NCBI RefSeq assembly: GCF_000002985.6
Contig: NC_003279.8
Span: forward strand, 12,772,001 to 12,836,000
Direction of reading: 5' to 3'
Length of the DNA stretch: 64,000 nt
Source of the DNA: Caenorhabditis elegans
Taxonomy: Eukaryota > Nematoda > Chromadorea > Rhabditida > Rhabditidae
Of this stretch, positions 1-12,281 are shown piece after piece. A model generated the notes under the pieces. The model did no database searches. It had not been told where the DNA came from and saw nothing but the letters and a program-made list of their open reading frames with translations. The translations under genes and the position numbers were made by a program. Positions within the stretch are counted from its first letter, which is position 1. Each line of letters opens with the position of its first letter.

Positions 1-1660
1 AGTTTGGCTGATTCCGAGACTACAAACTACAATGTTGGTTGAGGCTAGAAAAATTGTAGTTTGTAGGTTGTAACCTGGAGTATCCGAGAAACACACTTTT
101 CCAGAAATCTGTGTCCCCCGAAACATTTTGCTCTGAATAATACAAAGTTAACAAAAAGGTAAAAAATAAGAAAATAAAATTCTAGACAATATAAACTACA
201 AACCACAAACCACAAACTACAAACTACAAACTACAAACTACAAACTACAAACAATAAACTACGACTACTACAAATATAAATCTCAGTGAGCCATGTGGCA
301 ATGTTTTTGTGATACTAAAGCTGAATATGTAAGTTTTACAACATTTTTGTTTTGGATTAAACCTACAGACTACAAACTACAAAGGCTACAAAAACTACAA
401 ACTACAAAGGCTACAAAACACAAATACTACAAACTACAATGCCTATAAATCTTGATATTCAAAAACAGTAGATGTTATGATTTCGTGATACAAAATTTAA
501 TCATATAGACATCAACTGCCCTGACAACAAACTACATAGGCTATATACTTTGTAAAGACTACAAAGACTACAAACTACAAAATATAAGCTGTAGAAAAAA
601 AACGCAACCTAATAATGGCAACTTTAAAATATAACTGATCTTACTATAAAGCCTATAAAATACAAGCTTTTTTATGTGATTTATTTCTTCACAAGTTTTC
701 TGGCTTTTTTTTCACTTTTTTTGGGAAACTAGAGATTGATTAGAAAAGCAAAAATTTGGGTGTTGAAGATAATTATTTTTTGAAATCTGTAATTTTTTTT
801 GGAATTAGTTAGGAGTAAATTTTTAATGTCAGCTAAACTTAAACCGGAATTTTAGTCAAATTTTGAACAGTGAGAGCCGCTTTTTTGTGTTTATAATATT
901 ATTCAGACATCAATGAGTAAATTCGTAAAGTTTTAAAAAATATGGGTGTCTGTGGTTGAAGAAAATAATTTTTCAGAAATATGAATTGTAAATTTTTAAT
1001 ATTTTTTCTGCCAAAAATATTTTAAATTATATATTAAACAGGAAATTTGTTTGTAATTTGTTTATTCAAGATCTCTGAAAATGTAGAATTTCCTTGTTTT
1101 TTCTCTGCGAAACCTCTTTTGAGTAAGTTTCGTCGCCGTGCGGTCGTGGCCGAGTAATTGTTCGGCCAGCTGGCGAAATTTGTTTTTTTCTCAATTTTAA
1201 TTGTTTTTCCATCATTTTTTTTCAAATTTTCCCCTGTGAAATGTGTTTTTTTTCGGTTTTTTAGCGCTTTGAGGTTTATTCCAATTTTTATTGAATCTTC
1301 ATTCAAATTTTTGCAATTTTTCCACAGAAAAGTTTATTATTTTCTACTAAAAACGGAATTTTCGCTAAAATTTTCAATTTCCGTAATATTCCCTCTTATT
1401 TCGTTCATTCCAACGCCGAAATTGCGTAAATTCCCCCGAACCGTTTTCTCTACCGCTCTCTCACTCTTGTACACTCTCTCGTAGAGCCCAGTGGCCGCCG
1501 CTGGGGATTTCTTCGGCCATCGACTATTTTAGCGTTTCAAGCCGATTTTTTGAACGAATTCTTCTTACATTCCTTATTTTCTACCTTTAATGTTCTTCTT
1601 TCGCTTCTTTTGCACTATTTTCTGATATATTTCCGTCTAAAAATCGACTTTTTTTCAGGA
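1..1660. other. Upstream region with ctacaaa repeats and CT-rich promoter-like block
   Basis: No supported coding region. Positions 180-260 and 360-440 carry clustered copies of the heptamer ctacaaa. The rest to about 1430 is AT-rich single-copy-looking sequence. A pyrimidine-rich block at about 1440-1500, with repeated tctctc and cactct runs, sits just upstream of the first gene and is the best promoter candidate. Short ORFs here are low complexity and lack exon structure. Confidence 0.5.
1651..1660 (+). promoter_or_regulatory. Probable trans-splice acceptor of the SPK/AT-hook gene
   Basis: A textbook nematode acceptor, tttttcag, ends two bases before the ATG at 1661. No upstream exon in frame was found, so this looks like a spliced-leader addition site rather than a cis acceptor. 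It is the main reason for choosing 1661 as the start codon. Confidence 0.6.
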
Positions 1661-4600
1661 ATGGATTCGGATCGCTGCCCAAAACGTCCGAGAAAATCTG
1701 AAACAGATTACCGATCGGAAGAAGATTCTGAAAAGGAGGATGATAAAGCTAATGGTGAAAATTCTGGAAAATTGGGATTTTGAAAAAAAATTAGTCAAAA
1801 AAATCAATTTTTGCGATCGAAATTTCTATAATTTACATGTTAAAATTCCGTTTTTACGCCATTTTTGGGTGTTTTTCTGATTTTTTTTCGTGAAAATTTT
1901 CGTGAACTGTTATAAACTGTCTAAAATATCGAATTTGTTTTTTAAGAAAATCAATTAAGTCGATAAAAACCTCAAATTTCGACGATTTTCTGTATAATCG
2001 TATTTAAATTGCCGCACGAATTGATTTTTTCTTCTGAATACGTATTTATTATACAAACATTATTGGGAAATACCGAAAATTTAAGTAAAAAACCGTTTTT
2101 TTTTTTCAGAAGAAAAACCACAGTGGTTTCCGTCGTTGAAAAGAACATCAAAAGAAAAAAGAATGGAGAAGCTATTCACAAATGAACAAAGTCGATCCAT
2201 TTTCCAATTTTTTCTGAACATAATTCGAAACAAAGGTCATATTGCTAAATGGCCAATTAATTTCAGTGATGCTGCAGTATGGATACGGTGCCGACAGTTT
2301 ATTGGTGTTCAGAAGGATATTGAATGTTATCGGAATCAGTGAGTGAAAATTGGAAAAACGAAAAAAATTCCTCTAAAAAAAAACGAAATTTTGAGCTATT
2401 TTTGAAACATCGAAATTATTTTCCAAACTCCCGACCAATCACCATTTTGCCACATCCCTTTGCCAACCAATCAGCGTTGAGCCACGCCTGGTGTCGATTT
2501 ACGCGGCTCTCGTGTACTCCCCGTGGAGAATTAATAATCTGGCTCCATGAGGTTTTCAACAATAAATACATTGATTCTCAGGAATCTGAAAAAAAAGTTT
2601 TTTTTGAAAACCGAAAATTTAACGTCGGAAAATTGAAAAAAAAATATTGATTTTGATGAAAAAAAATAGTTCTATAATGAAAATTGAGGTATAACCTAAA
2701 TTATTGAAAATTCAAAAAAAAAAATATTTTTCAGAATTCCACAGTATTTTTCTGTAAAACGCCCAATTTCCTAATTTCAGCTTCAAATTCGCTCTAATCA
2801 AACTTCACCTAATTCCATACGTCACTCTACAAGAAAAAGCTGATCTCTACTTTGCACTGGACCTACATGTCGACAAATCCATCCGCCAGGAGCTCATCGA
2901 CACGTATCAAGTGGAAATCAATAAATACGGTTATCTGACGGGATGCTCGAATTTCGAACACTGGATTCCCGTTTTGCTCCAGAATTCTAGTGCTCCGAAA
3001 TCTCGTCTTTCTACAGCACCTCATCGACGAAATTATACTCCATTCTGGGAATTTGAAGATGGATTAATGTGGAAATTTGTATTAGATGATATTAATTCGG
3101 GAATTTATAGAGGAAAATATTTATTCGATGCATGGGAAGTGTTTAAGAATATGAATGCAAGGATTAATCGATCTTCGGATACTTATGAGACAAGGTACAA
3201 TTCGATGCAAAAATGGCCAAGATACGGGCGGAACCGGAGTTCCAGGAATTCGAAAAAAAAATTTGGAAAAAAGTTTTTGTGGCAAAAAAAAATGTTTTTA
3301 TTTTAAAAAAAAAACTCTCAATAAAAAAAAAAAATTTTAAACGATTTTCTTTAAAAAATTACAATACAAGTTTTGTTTCCTTTTTTGCAAAAAAGCAACA
3401 AAAACACAAGTTGCCGGAATTGAAAATTTCCGGCAAATGAGCAAACCGACAAATTGCCGATTTGCCGAAAAACGGCAAGTTGCCAAAAAATCTGAGTTAC
3501 CAGAATTTTTCGTTTTTTTTTTAATCTGGATTTTTCGAAAAAAAAAACATTTTAAAAAACTACTCTTTTTATTTAAAAAAAATTTAATTTCAAACGTTTA
3601 AATTTTAAGTTTGCTCTTTTTAAAACATCGAAAAAAACATTCCAAACACGATTTTTTTAAATTTAGCCGAAAAATAAAATAATTTTTTAAATAAAAAATT
3701 GCTAAAAACCTAAAAGATGCATTAATTGTTTAATTGATTAAAAAAAAAAATTCCAGATTCCATCGAATTCTTCTTCCGAATCTCCATATTATGCCATTCC
3801 ACGTTGCCACAAAAGCTGCAATCTACCAACATCTCGATGAAAGAGTTCCAGAAGATTTTTGGGCGGTGTAAGGTTTTTTTTTTGAATTCACGGAAATCAT
3901 AGTTAAAAATTAAAAATCGTTAAATAACTTTTATTAATCTGAGCAATTGATATTTTTGACCCAAATAGTCAGAAAATTTTTCCGAAATTTTTTTTTTTGA
4001 ACCAGCCGTGGACCGCACCTTCGTCGCGGCCCCCGACTTCTGGGGCTGAAAATTAATTTTTTATGAAACTACCGTAACCCTGCGGTATTCCTACCGTACC
4101 ACTATTGTACCACTACAGTACCCCGACTATATCCCTACACTAACCCTAACTCACTATCCCTCCAGAAGCCAAAACTTCACAGACTACAAAGACTACATAG
4201 ACTACAAACTATGGACACACAGAATAAGCGCTTTATATATAGTAAATGAAAATTATTTTTTATTTTCGACAAATAAGCAGATTGCCAGAAAATTGTTTTT
4301 TTTATTTTAATTTTTTTTATTCATTACCGGCAAATCGGCAGACCGGCAATTTGACGCTTTGTTAAAGTGTACCACTTTCCATAGAACATACCTCTATTTT
4401 CAGACTTCAACGCGAAACCGGTGTAAAACTCGACGACGAAGGTCTTATCGTTGAATTCTCGAATCGCCCTCTCCATTTTAGCCTTCAATCCGAACCACTC
4501 GATAATATCCCAGAACAACCACCAATTGACAATGAACCAACGCTGATGAATCCAATCACTGGAATTGGTCCATTTACAACAGAAGAGGACAAGATGATTT

Positions 4601-7600
4601 GGAAGTTCATATTAGTGATGTTACGTGGAAACAATGAGATAACGAAGAGAATTAAGGCGAATTTTCGGGGATTTGTGATTTGGAAGCATTTTGTGAAGGT
4701 ACTTCACAGCAAAAGGGAGTGGAGTAGCTTGAGAAATCAGTGAGTTTTTTTTGGAAACTAGGAAAACTAAGGAAAAAACAACATTTAATATTGATGTTTA
4801 AAAAAAACTAAATTAATACTATTAGTATTGAATATTCTTTAATTGGTCATTTAGTACTTACAATTAGTACTTAGTATTTATTACTAAATGACAAATTAAA
4901 CAGTATTCAATACTAATAGGGTGTTCAATAATGATAGGAATAGGCGTTTTCAGCAATTTAATGGGGTTATTCAAGTAATGCTGCGAAATATATTTAATTT
5001 ACAGATTTTAACATAAACTATTGTAATTTATGCAAAAAATTCGAAAAGTTTAAATCATTCTGATGCCTATTATTTTAATTTTTAATAGTTAATAGCAATA
5101 TAATTTTTCCTGAAATTCGATAAAATAACAAACCGTACTTTCCGTAATAATGCTGGGAACTAGGAAAAAAAAAACTATTATTTTGTTATAACCAGTTTCT
5201 ATATTCTAGCTATGTATTAATATTTGAGTATAACAGGGTTTCACGAATTTAATTAAAATGTTCAGTTTTTATTCATATATAATGAAGTTTGACTCATATT
5301 TTAAATCAACATTTCAGTTTCGTGAACAACCTGGCAGGAAACATTATGTCGACCGATTTTGATCTGAAAACCAAGCTGGAGCTCTACTTTGGATTATCCA
5401 TTCCACCATCCATTGACGCAATTTCAGCGTAATTTTTTATTATTTCTACATATATACAACAATTATACAACAATTAATTTTCTAAAATTCAAAAAAAAAA
5501 TTTTAATTTCGAAAATAGTTTTTTTTTTGGACAATTTTCAAAAAAAATCCAGAAAAATGTAAGCTATCACGGCGTGTAAATTGGGACATCTGGCCTAGCG
5601 AAAAGTGAAAAGTGAGAATCCTAGGCCATGGCCGCTGCAAAGCGCGCGAAATTTGAATTTAAATTTTTAATATCATTGAAATTCGATGAATGAGACATTA
5701 TAATGGATAAAACTACAAAAATATATACAAAATTGTTTTTAAAATGAATAAATCACATATAACAACGATTATTTTCCTAAATAAAAGTGGAAATTCGATT
5801 TATTAGGCAATTATTAGGAAAATGCGTCAAAAGTGGCACATTTTTGAACTTTTTTCAAAAACTAGGCCCACAAAGTTTTTGAAACTTCACCAGTTTACTC
5901 GGTAGAGTATTTCAAACAAATTATGTGCATAAAAACCATACCCACCGTCACAAGTTCACATTGAATTTTTCAATTTTAGCTCGGAAATTCACAAAAAATC
6001 AGTGAAATTGGCACCAATTTGAAATTTTTTCAAAAACTAGATTCACAAAGGTTTTGAAACTTCACCAATTGACTAAATGAAGGTTTTTGAACAATTTAAG
6101 TACATAAAATGTATACCCACCATCACAAGTTTACACTCAAAATTGCTGTTCATTATTGCAGCTTCAAACTGCCTTGTTTCGTTTTCTGTGTAGTTCACTT
6201 TTTTTATATTTGAAGTTAATGTAATTTTAGTGTTTCTTTTATTCTTTTCCAAAAAGATAATGCATTTTTTGCTTGAATTCAAGGATATTTTCATATAAAA
6301 CGAAACCGGGAAGTATTAATTGCTAAAATTTATGTGGACTACGGTAGTCCAGTCCGCAAACACCACGCGCATTTTCATAATTGCGTACATTTGTTTTTCA
6401 AGCTTTTTTCTAGGCCAGAGGTGCCAATTTACACGCCGTGAGCTAGAAAATCGAAAATATCGAAAAAAAAATTCCTTTGAAAATTCATAAACTTGAATGT
6501 TTTCGAACGTTCTCTGAAAAAATCGGAAAATGCCCGAAAAAAATAAGTTTTTTTCTGAAAGTTCGAAATACAAAGAATATTCCGAAATTTAGTAAACTAT
6601 TTCGAATAACTTTTAAAAAAATTTAGCACATTTAAGTTCAAATTGTAATTCGAAACTCTGAGATTGCGTATTGCACATCATATTTGACGCGCAAGATATC
6701 TAAACTATAGTAAGTCTTTAAATGACTACTGTAGCTCTGTGTGTCGATTTACGGGCTCGATTTTCGAAAGGAGTATTCATTTTCGAGTAGTGACAGCGAT
6801 ATGCCATTTTCCTTTGTTTTTTCGCATCATTTTCTCATTTTTTGCTTAATTTCAATATTCTACCGATAAATAATATATTTTAATTTTTTTCGTAAATCGA
6901 GCCCGTAAATCGACACATTGAGCTACATTAGTCATTTAAAGAATTACTGTAGTTTAGATATTTTGCGCGTCAAATATGTTGTGTGATACGCATTCTCAGA
7001 ATCTAGTGTTTCAATAATCGAGCCCGTTAATCAACAGTAAAAAATTTGAATGATCTACTGTAGTGTATATTAGTATTATTATTATTAGCATTTATCTTCA
7101 GATTCCACTCAATCACGACTAAATTGATCACAAAAGAAGGCGTTATTCAATACGCTGTTGGATCGGATTTCGAGTTTGGACAGAAGGAAAAGGGAGGACA
7201 TGTTTCAGATGAGGATTATGTGTTAGTTTTTGGAGTTTTTCTAGTTTACAACTGCTTCTTTTTTTCAATTTTTCCCAATTTCAGGCCAAATAACCGACAA
7301 ATCCCTCAGCAGACGACCTCATCTAGAAGTCTACGTAATTCCGCTGAAAAAGACGTTCCACATTCTGATTGGTTTCATAAAGTTAATGATAGTGATTCGA
7401 TGAGGGAAGATGCTGATTTAAGTAGCAATAGTGTTAAATATCCTTATCAGTAAGAATTTGATACCGTATTTCTTCTATTATTATGGCTGCAATACTATTT
7501 TTCGATGGTCTTCCGGCTTGCAATACTAATAGGGAGTGCAAGACTATTAGGGAGTGCAATACTAATTTTCAGAACATTTTCTGACTTTGAGCTTACTAGT

Positions 7601-10158
7601 TTTTTTCCTGAAAAAACTCGAATCTTATGTGAAAATTCAGAAAATTTGATTGTAATTGCAACAAAAAGGTACAATAACTTCAATTTCATAGAAATTTTAC
7701 CAAAATTGTTGCAAAGTAGGCAAAAAATATTGTTAAAATCTCAAAATTAGTTAGGTGGGTTTGTACCAAAAAAAATTGATGCAAGACTATTAGGGAGTGC
7801 AAGTCTACTAGGAAGGCCATACTAATAGAAGAAATACGGTATATGATTTTAAAAAATATATTGGTCACAAAATTCGAAAAAAAATTAAGCTCTGTTCGAA
7901 ATTAGAAAGATTGGAAAAATTATAAGGATTCAAGCATAGACGGTTAAAAAATAATTTCCGAAATTCAAAAAAAGGATAACTTTTAGATGGCTGAATGTTT
8001 GAAAAATGAAAAACTCGGCTACTTTATTTTTAAAAATTCAATTTTCTCAGACCTCCACCTGGAAATAGTTCCTACCAACATCGTGGCCTTCTACGAACAT
8101 TGGGATTTGGTTTGACACGGTGAGTGGCCGCGGAAGTCATTTTTTAAAAATTTCTAGATTTTTTTGGAAAATTTCTGAAACTTTTTGGAAATTTTATTCG
8201 ATTTTTTAAGAGTTTTCAGAAATTTTTCCCTCAATCTTCAATTTCAGAAACGATTTGCCGGGACCATCTCCACCAATTTCCACTTCCCGTCGATCACGTG
8301 GTAGACCACGAAAGTCTGCTCCAGAAGCTCATGTTGCTCCGATCACTGAGAAGCTTGAAGAGCTGCTCCCTGTAGAAAATGAGCCGATAGAGATCAAACA
8401 GGAGATAATCGATTATGATGATGTTCCAGTACTTGAGACAAAGCCTGAGAAGATGTATGTCTGGATAAGGACTAAAATAGTTTTTTAGTTGGAAAAATTT
8501 GCTTGCAAAAATTTTTTATTTAAATTTTAGAAAATTCCGAAAAAATAGAGAAATTTTATGAAGTTTAAGTTTAATAAATTTTTTAAAAATTCAGAAAATT
8601 CAGAAAATTCAAAAAAAAATGTATGAAAGTTGTTTAAAAATTTAGAAAGTTCAGAAATTTTTTGAAATTCCAAACATAGTTTAGAAAAATTCTTAAAAAT
8701 TCCGGAGTTATTCTAAAAAATTTCAGAAAATTTCAGAAATCTGCAAAAAATTCTAGAGTATAAAAAAAAAAATTAAATTCAGGAAATTCTAAAACATACA
8801 GAGAATTCAAAAAAAATTAGAGTTCAGGAAGTTTCAGAAACTTTTTAAAAATCTAGAAAAAAATCTAAAATCTTTTGAAAATTGTAGAAAAAATCTAGAA
8901 AAATTTAGGATGTTTCAGAGCAGTCTAAAAAATATCTTAAATTTAACAGATTCTGAAAATGTTTAGAAAATTTTAGAAAAATGAGGGTAATTCGAAAGAT
9001 TTCAGGAAATTCACATAACTTTCGAAAACTTGAAATTTTCAGAAAATTATTTTTTTAAAAATTTTAAAAATTTAGGAAATTCTTGAATTATAGAAAATTT
9101 TTGAATTTTCCAAAAATTCAGAATATTCTGAAAGTTCTAAAAGGTTTAGAAAATTCTCAAAAAACTATTTCAGAAAATTTTTTAAAATTTCGGAAAATTC
9201 TAAAAATTCCAAAAAAAAAGTTTTCAGCCCAGAAATCGAAGCGCCGTACTTTCCACAAGAATCGTCATCACCAGCGCCAAACAGGTATGCCTTCTATACA
9301 TTTCGGAAATTTCAAAAATTGAAAAAAAAAATTGTAAAATCCTAGAAAACTCTTAAAATTTTTGCAAAATTTTGGACACTTTCAGAAAATTTTGGAAATT
9401 CAGAAAATTCTAAAAAATTTCACAGAATTTCCTATAATTTTTCTTATGTTTAAAAATTTTTTCTGATACTCTCAGAATTTGTAAAAATTGCATAAAATGT
9501 TAAATTATTTAAAGCTCAAAAATTCCGAATTTTCAGATCAAGCGTTCCGTATTTCCCGCGAATTTCGCCGTCCACAGAATCCCTAAATTTCGTTGAAAAA
9601 TGGGAAGAAACACAAGAATCCGAACGCCTTCGTCGTCGTGAATGGGATTTCGATGAAGAAATTGATGAGGAACAGAATGATATTATAGATCCACGATTGG
9701 ATAATGCATTTCAAGATATTGAAGAAAGTATTCGACAATTTAATTGTCGATTGAAAAATGTTTCACGTGATTTGGGAGATAATCAACATGCGGCCTGCTT
9801 TGATCGAGTTTCGGTGCACTTTTTTACTTGAAAAATCGACTTTTTGGTGGAAGATTTGTTGATGGCCGTAGAATATCGGAAACTCGGCTACTCAAACTTC
9901 AATTTTTTAACAAAAATAGGCTCAAAAAATGTGAATTTAATATAATAAACACGAAAATCCACAAAAAAACCGGTGGCCGAGTTTTCTCTTTTCTGCGGCC
10001 ATATCTCAACCAAAAATTAGTTTGTAGTCTTGTTTAGGTTTCAGGCCTAAACTACAAACTACAAATAATTGTAGTTTTTAGCATTAACCTCAATCTTTTT
10101 TCAGGCATTGACGAAGATGTTCCGTGCAACAACTAGAGACGCATTGGCGAGAAAATAA
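1661..10158 (+). CDS. attf-6: Three-SPK-domain, AT-hook nuclear protein (attf-6-like)
   Basis: Exons read from splice sites and phase: 1661-1754, 2110-2338, 2781-3194, 3757-3866, 4385- or 4404-4739, 5318-5428, 7102-7221, 7285-7449, 8051-8119, 8248-8454, 9228-9284, 9537-9807 and 10105-10158; about 745-751 residues. Three SPK-like modules (a nematode-expanded domain of putative chromatin proteins) occupy roughly residues 55-150, 200-305 and 340-430. Each has an F/W-rich first helix, then an R-N/R-F-H junction, then a hydrophobic K-A/L-x-L/I-Y-F stretch. A canonical AT-hook core, GRPRK, lies near residue 565 and predicts minor-groove DNA binding. The C-terminus is acidic with a repeated APYFPQ/VPYFPR motif. 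The joint between exons 4 and 5 carries an apparent one-base frameshift (see findings), so the exact protein there is uncertain. The gene name is from memory of the locus order and is not certain; the family call is firmer. Confidence 0.75.
4815..4920. repeat. Short palindromic repeat in an intron
   Basis: The left half (attagtattgaatattc, then catttagtactta) is mirrored by the right half (taaatgac, then agtattcaatactaat), forming an imperfect hairpin of about 105 bp. It lies in the intron after the exon ending at 4739. It resembles a small foldback MITE; no coding content. Confidence 0.55.
5560..6455. mobile_element. Non-autonomous element with terminal inverted repeats
   Basis: The ends are inverted copies: about 5562-5605 (agctatcacggcgtgtaaat, then ctggcctag) and about 6409-6453 (ctaggccagaggtg, then atttacacgccgtgagct). 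Inside are two diverged tandem copies of a segment of about 170 bp (about 5845-5960 and 6015-6140) sharing 'caaaaacta', 'ttttgaaacttcacca' and 'ataccca-ccatcacaag'. No transposase reading frame is present. It sits in the large intron between exons ending 5428 and starting 7102. Confidence 0.6.
6650..7010. repeat. Palindromic dispersed repeat, family A
   Basis: Two inverted halves share 'attgcgtattgcaca', 'tttgacgcgca', 'ctactgtagct', and 'tgtcgatttacgggctcga'. The same sequence recurs at about 15585-15800, 41545-41765 and 50760-51055, so it is a dispersed foldback family. It lies in the same intron as the preceding element. No open frame. Confidence 0.65.
7457..7845. repeat. Foldback element with ccgtatttcttctatta termini
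   Basis: The left end (taccgtatttcttctatta, then tatggc) is mirrored at the right end (ggccatactaatagaag, then aaatacggta). The interior holds repeated 'gcaagactattagggagtgc' units at about 7530 and 7772. It begins within ten bases of the splice donor after the exon ending at 7449, so it occupies the start of that intron. Confidence 0.55.
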
Positions 10159-10324
10159 AAGGAATTTTGTTTTATGTTTTTTTATTCGCATTTTTTTGTT
10201 AATTGTTGAAACATTTTGCTGGGTTTTAAGATCTTATGAAGATTTTACGAGTTGTTATAAGTTGTTAATATGTAAATCATTAAAGGCGCACACTCAGAAA
10301 TTTTTTTGTGTCGTGTCGAGACCA

Positions 10325-11212
10325 GAATATTAAATAAATAAAAAATATTAATTAAATAAATAAATATTAATTAAATAAATGAATAAATATTAATTAAATA
10401 AACAAATAAATATTAATTAAATAAATAAATAAATATTAATTAAATAAATAAATATTAATTAAATAAATAAATAAATATTAATTAAATAAATAAATATTAA
10501 TTAAATAAATGAATAAATATTAATTAAATAAACAAATAAATATTAATTAAATAAATAAATAAATATTAATTAAATAAATAAATATTAATTAAATAAATAA
10601 ATAAATATTAATTAAATAAATAAAAATTAATTAAATAAATGAATAAATATTAATTAAATAAACAAATAAATATTAATTAAATAAATAAATAAATATTAAT
10701 TAAATAAATAAATATTAATTAAATAAATAAATAAATATTAATTAAATAAATAAAAATTAATTAAATAAATATTAATTAAATAAATAAATATTAATTAGAT
10801 AAATAAATAAATATTAATTAAATAAATAAATATTAATTAAATAAATAAACAAATATTAATTAAATAAATGAATAAATATTAATTAAATAAACAAATAAAT
10901 ATTAATTAAATAAATAAATAAATATTAATTAAATAAATAAATATTAATTAAATAAATAAATATTAATTAAATAAATAAATATTAATTAGATAAATAAATA
11001 AATATTAATTAAATAAATAAATATTAATTAAATAAATAAACAAATATTAATTAAATAAATGAATAAATATTAATTAAATAAACAAATAAATATTAATTAA
11101 ATAAATAAATAAATATTAATTAAATAAATAAATATTAATTAAATAAATAAATAAATATTAATCAAATAAATAAATATTAATTAGATAAATAAATAAATAT
11201 TATTTAAATAAA
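10325..11212. repeat. AT-rich minisatellite with 130-bp higher-order period
   Basis: Tandem monomers of 19 or 23 bp, of the form attaatta-aataaa-taaat. Variant monomers (one with 'aatgaataaat', followed by one with 'aacaaataaat') recur in fixed order. In the first part the order is 23, 23, 23, 19, 23, 19 bp, giving a 130-bp unit; the marker variant appears at about 10371, 10501, 10631, 10860 and 11051. It fills the space between the 3' end of the SPK/AT-hook gene and the next visible exon. Confidence 0.85.
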
Positions 11213-11220
11213 CCTACCAG

Positions 11221-12281
11221 CACCTGTTGCTCCATCTCCTCAACCAGTTGTTGCTCAAGATCTTGTGTTGAGACCTCCTTCTCCTGTCCGATCTCTTAGA
11301 AGTTTCAGCATTGCTTCTGTAAGTTTTACAAACAATAGAAACCAAGAAACATGCCAAATGTTTCACCAAAAAATGCCTGCAAATTTAACAACAGAATATT
11401 TTCAGCCGCAAGCTCATATATTCTCCGATGAATCTGCTGCTTCTTTGATCGGTTTGAACTCCAACATCGGTTACCCAGACGAAGATTCGGTAGGTTTATG
11501 CTTTGACAGCAATCATTTTTTAATTCTTGAATTTCCAGTCAAAATCCTACTATCTTCTGTGAAACACGCTAACTTTTCGTAATTTTCAGATTTTGGATAC
11601 TACAAAAATTTACACCGCCTTCAACACCACCGGGTTAACAGTCCATGAAGGGTTTCATTTTTTACAAGGCGATGGAAATCTCCCCAAGTAAGATTTTTCA
11701 CAAAGTTACACACAAAATGTTCCAACCTTTTTTCTTTTAGGATTCTAGTTTCCATTGTGGATTACAATCCAATGCTGTTTGGAAAAAACAGAATCGTTCT
11801 TTCGGTTATTTTGATGGATGATGAAGCAAAAGACAGAGTGAATAAATTGATTGGACCAATAGGAGAACAGTATTCCGTGCATCATATTTCGAAGAATATT
11901 CCATTTCTGGTACCGTATAGATCGTGGCTCTCACATTTGGCTGCAATCGTTTTGGCCACAGAGTATGTTTATTTCAAATATCATTTCACTTATTACCTTG
12001 AAATTCTTATTTTGAATCTTTAAAAAATATCTTTAAATGAATTCTTGAGCAATGATAATGGATTTGAGTTATATATATATATCCAAAATTTTAGTGCTAG
12101 AATCTGTGGTCGCCCACTTTCAAATGAGCTCTTGGAGAAGAAGCTCGCGGATCCTTATGAGATTGAAATGGCAATGTCAAGTAAGTACGTGGAAAACTCA
12201 ATCAAAGCGAAAATGAATAAAAGAGGACTACGGGCGTGGAGAGCTTTAGATGAAGCTGTAAAAAACAACACTCCTCTTTAA
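11221..12281 (+). CDS. Unrecognised protein, 5' end missing
   Basis: Exons: 11221-11318, 11406-11489, 11590-11687, 11741-11962 and 12095-12281 (stop TAA). Phases agree across all joints and every intron has gt/ag ends. The visible product is about 229 residues: a Pro-rich start (SPQPVVAQ, RPPSPVRS), then a compact mixed region with KILVSIVDYNPMLFGKN and a hydrophobic SWLSHLAAIVLATD segment, then a charged helical tail. I recognise no domain. The first in-frame Met is deep in the fourth exon, and a stop lies just upstream of 11208, so at least one 5' exon is absent from my model. The first acceptor, cctaccag, directly abuts the minisatellite, so the missing exon probably lies on the other side of it. 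It could also be an alternative 3' end of the upstream gene, but I found no phase-compatible joint to its late exons. Confidence 0.55.

Noticed and set aside
10325..11212. Regularly spaced repeats resembling a CRISPR array
   Set aside because: Repeats are contiguous 19/23-bp AT-rich monomers without unique spacers, in a eukaryotic genome.
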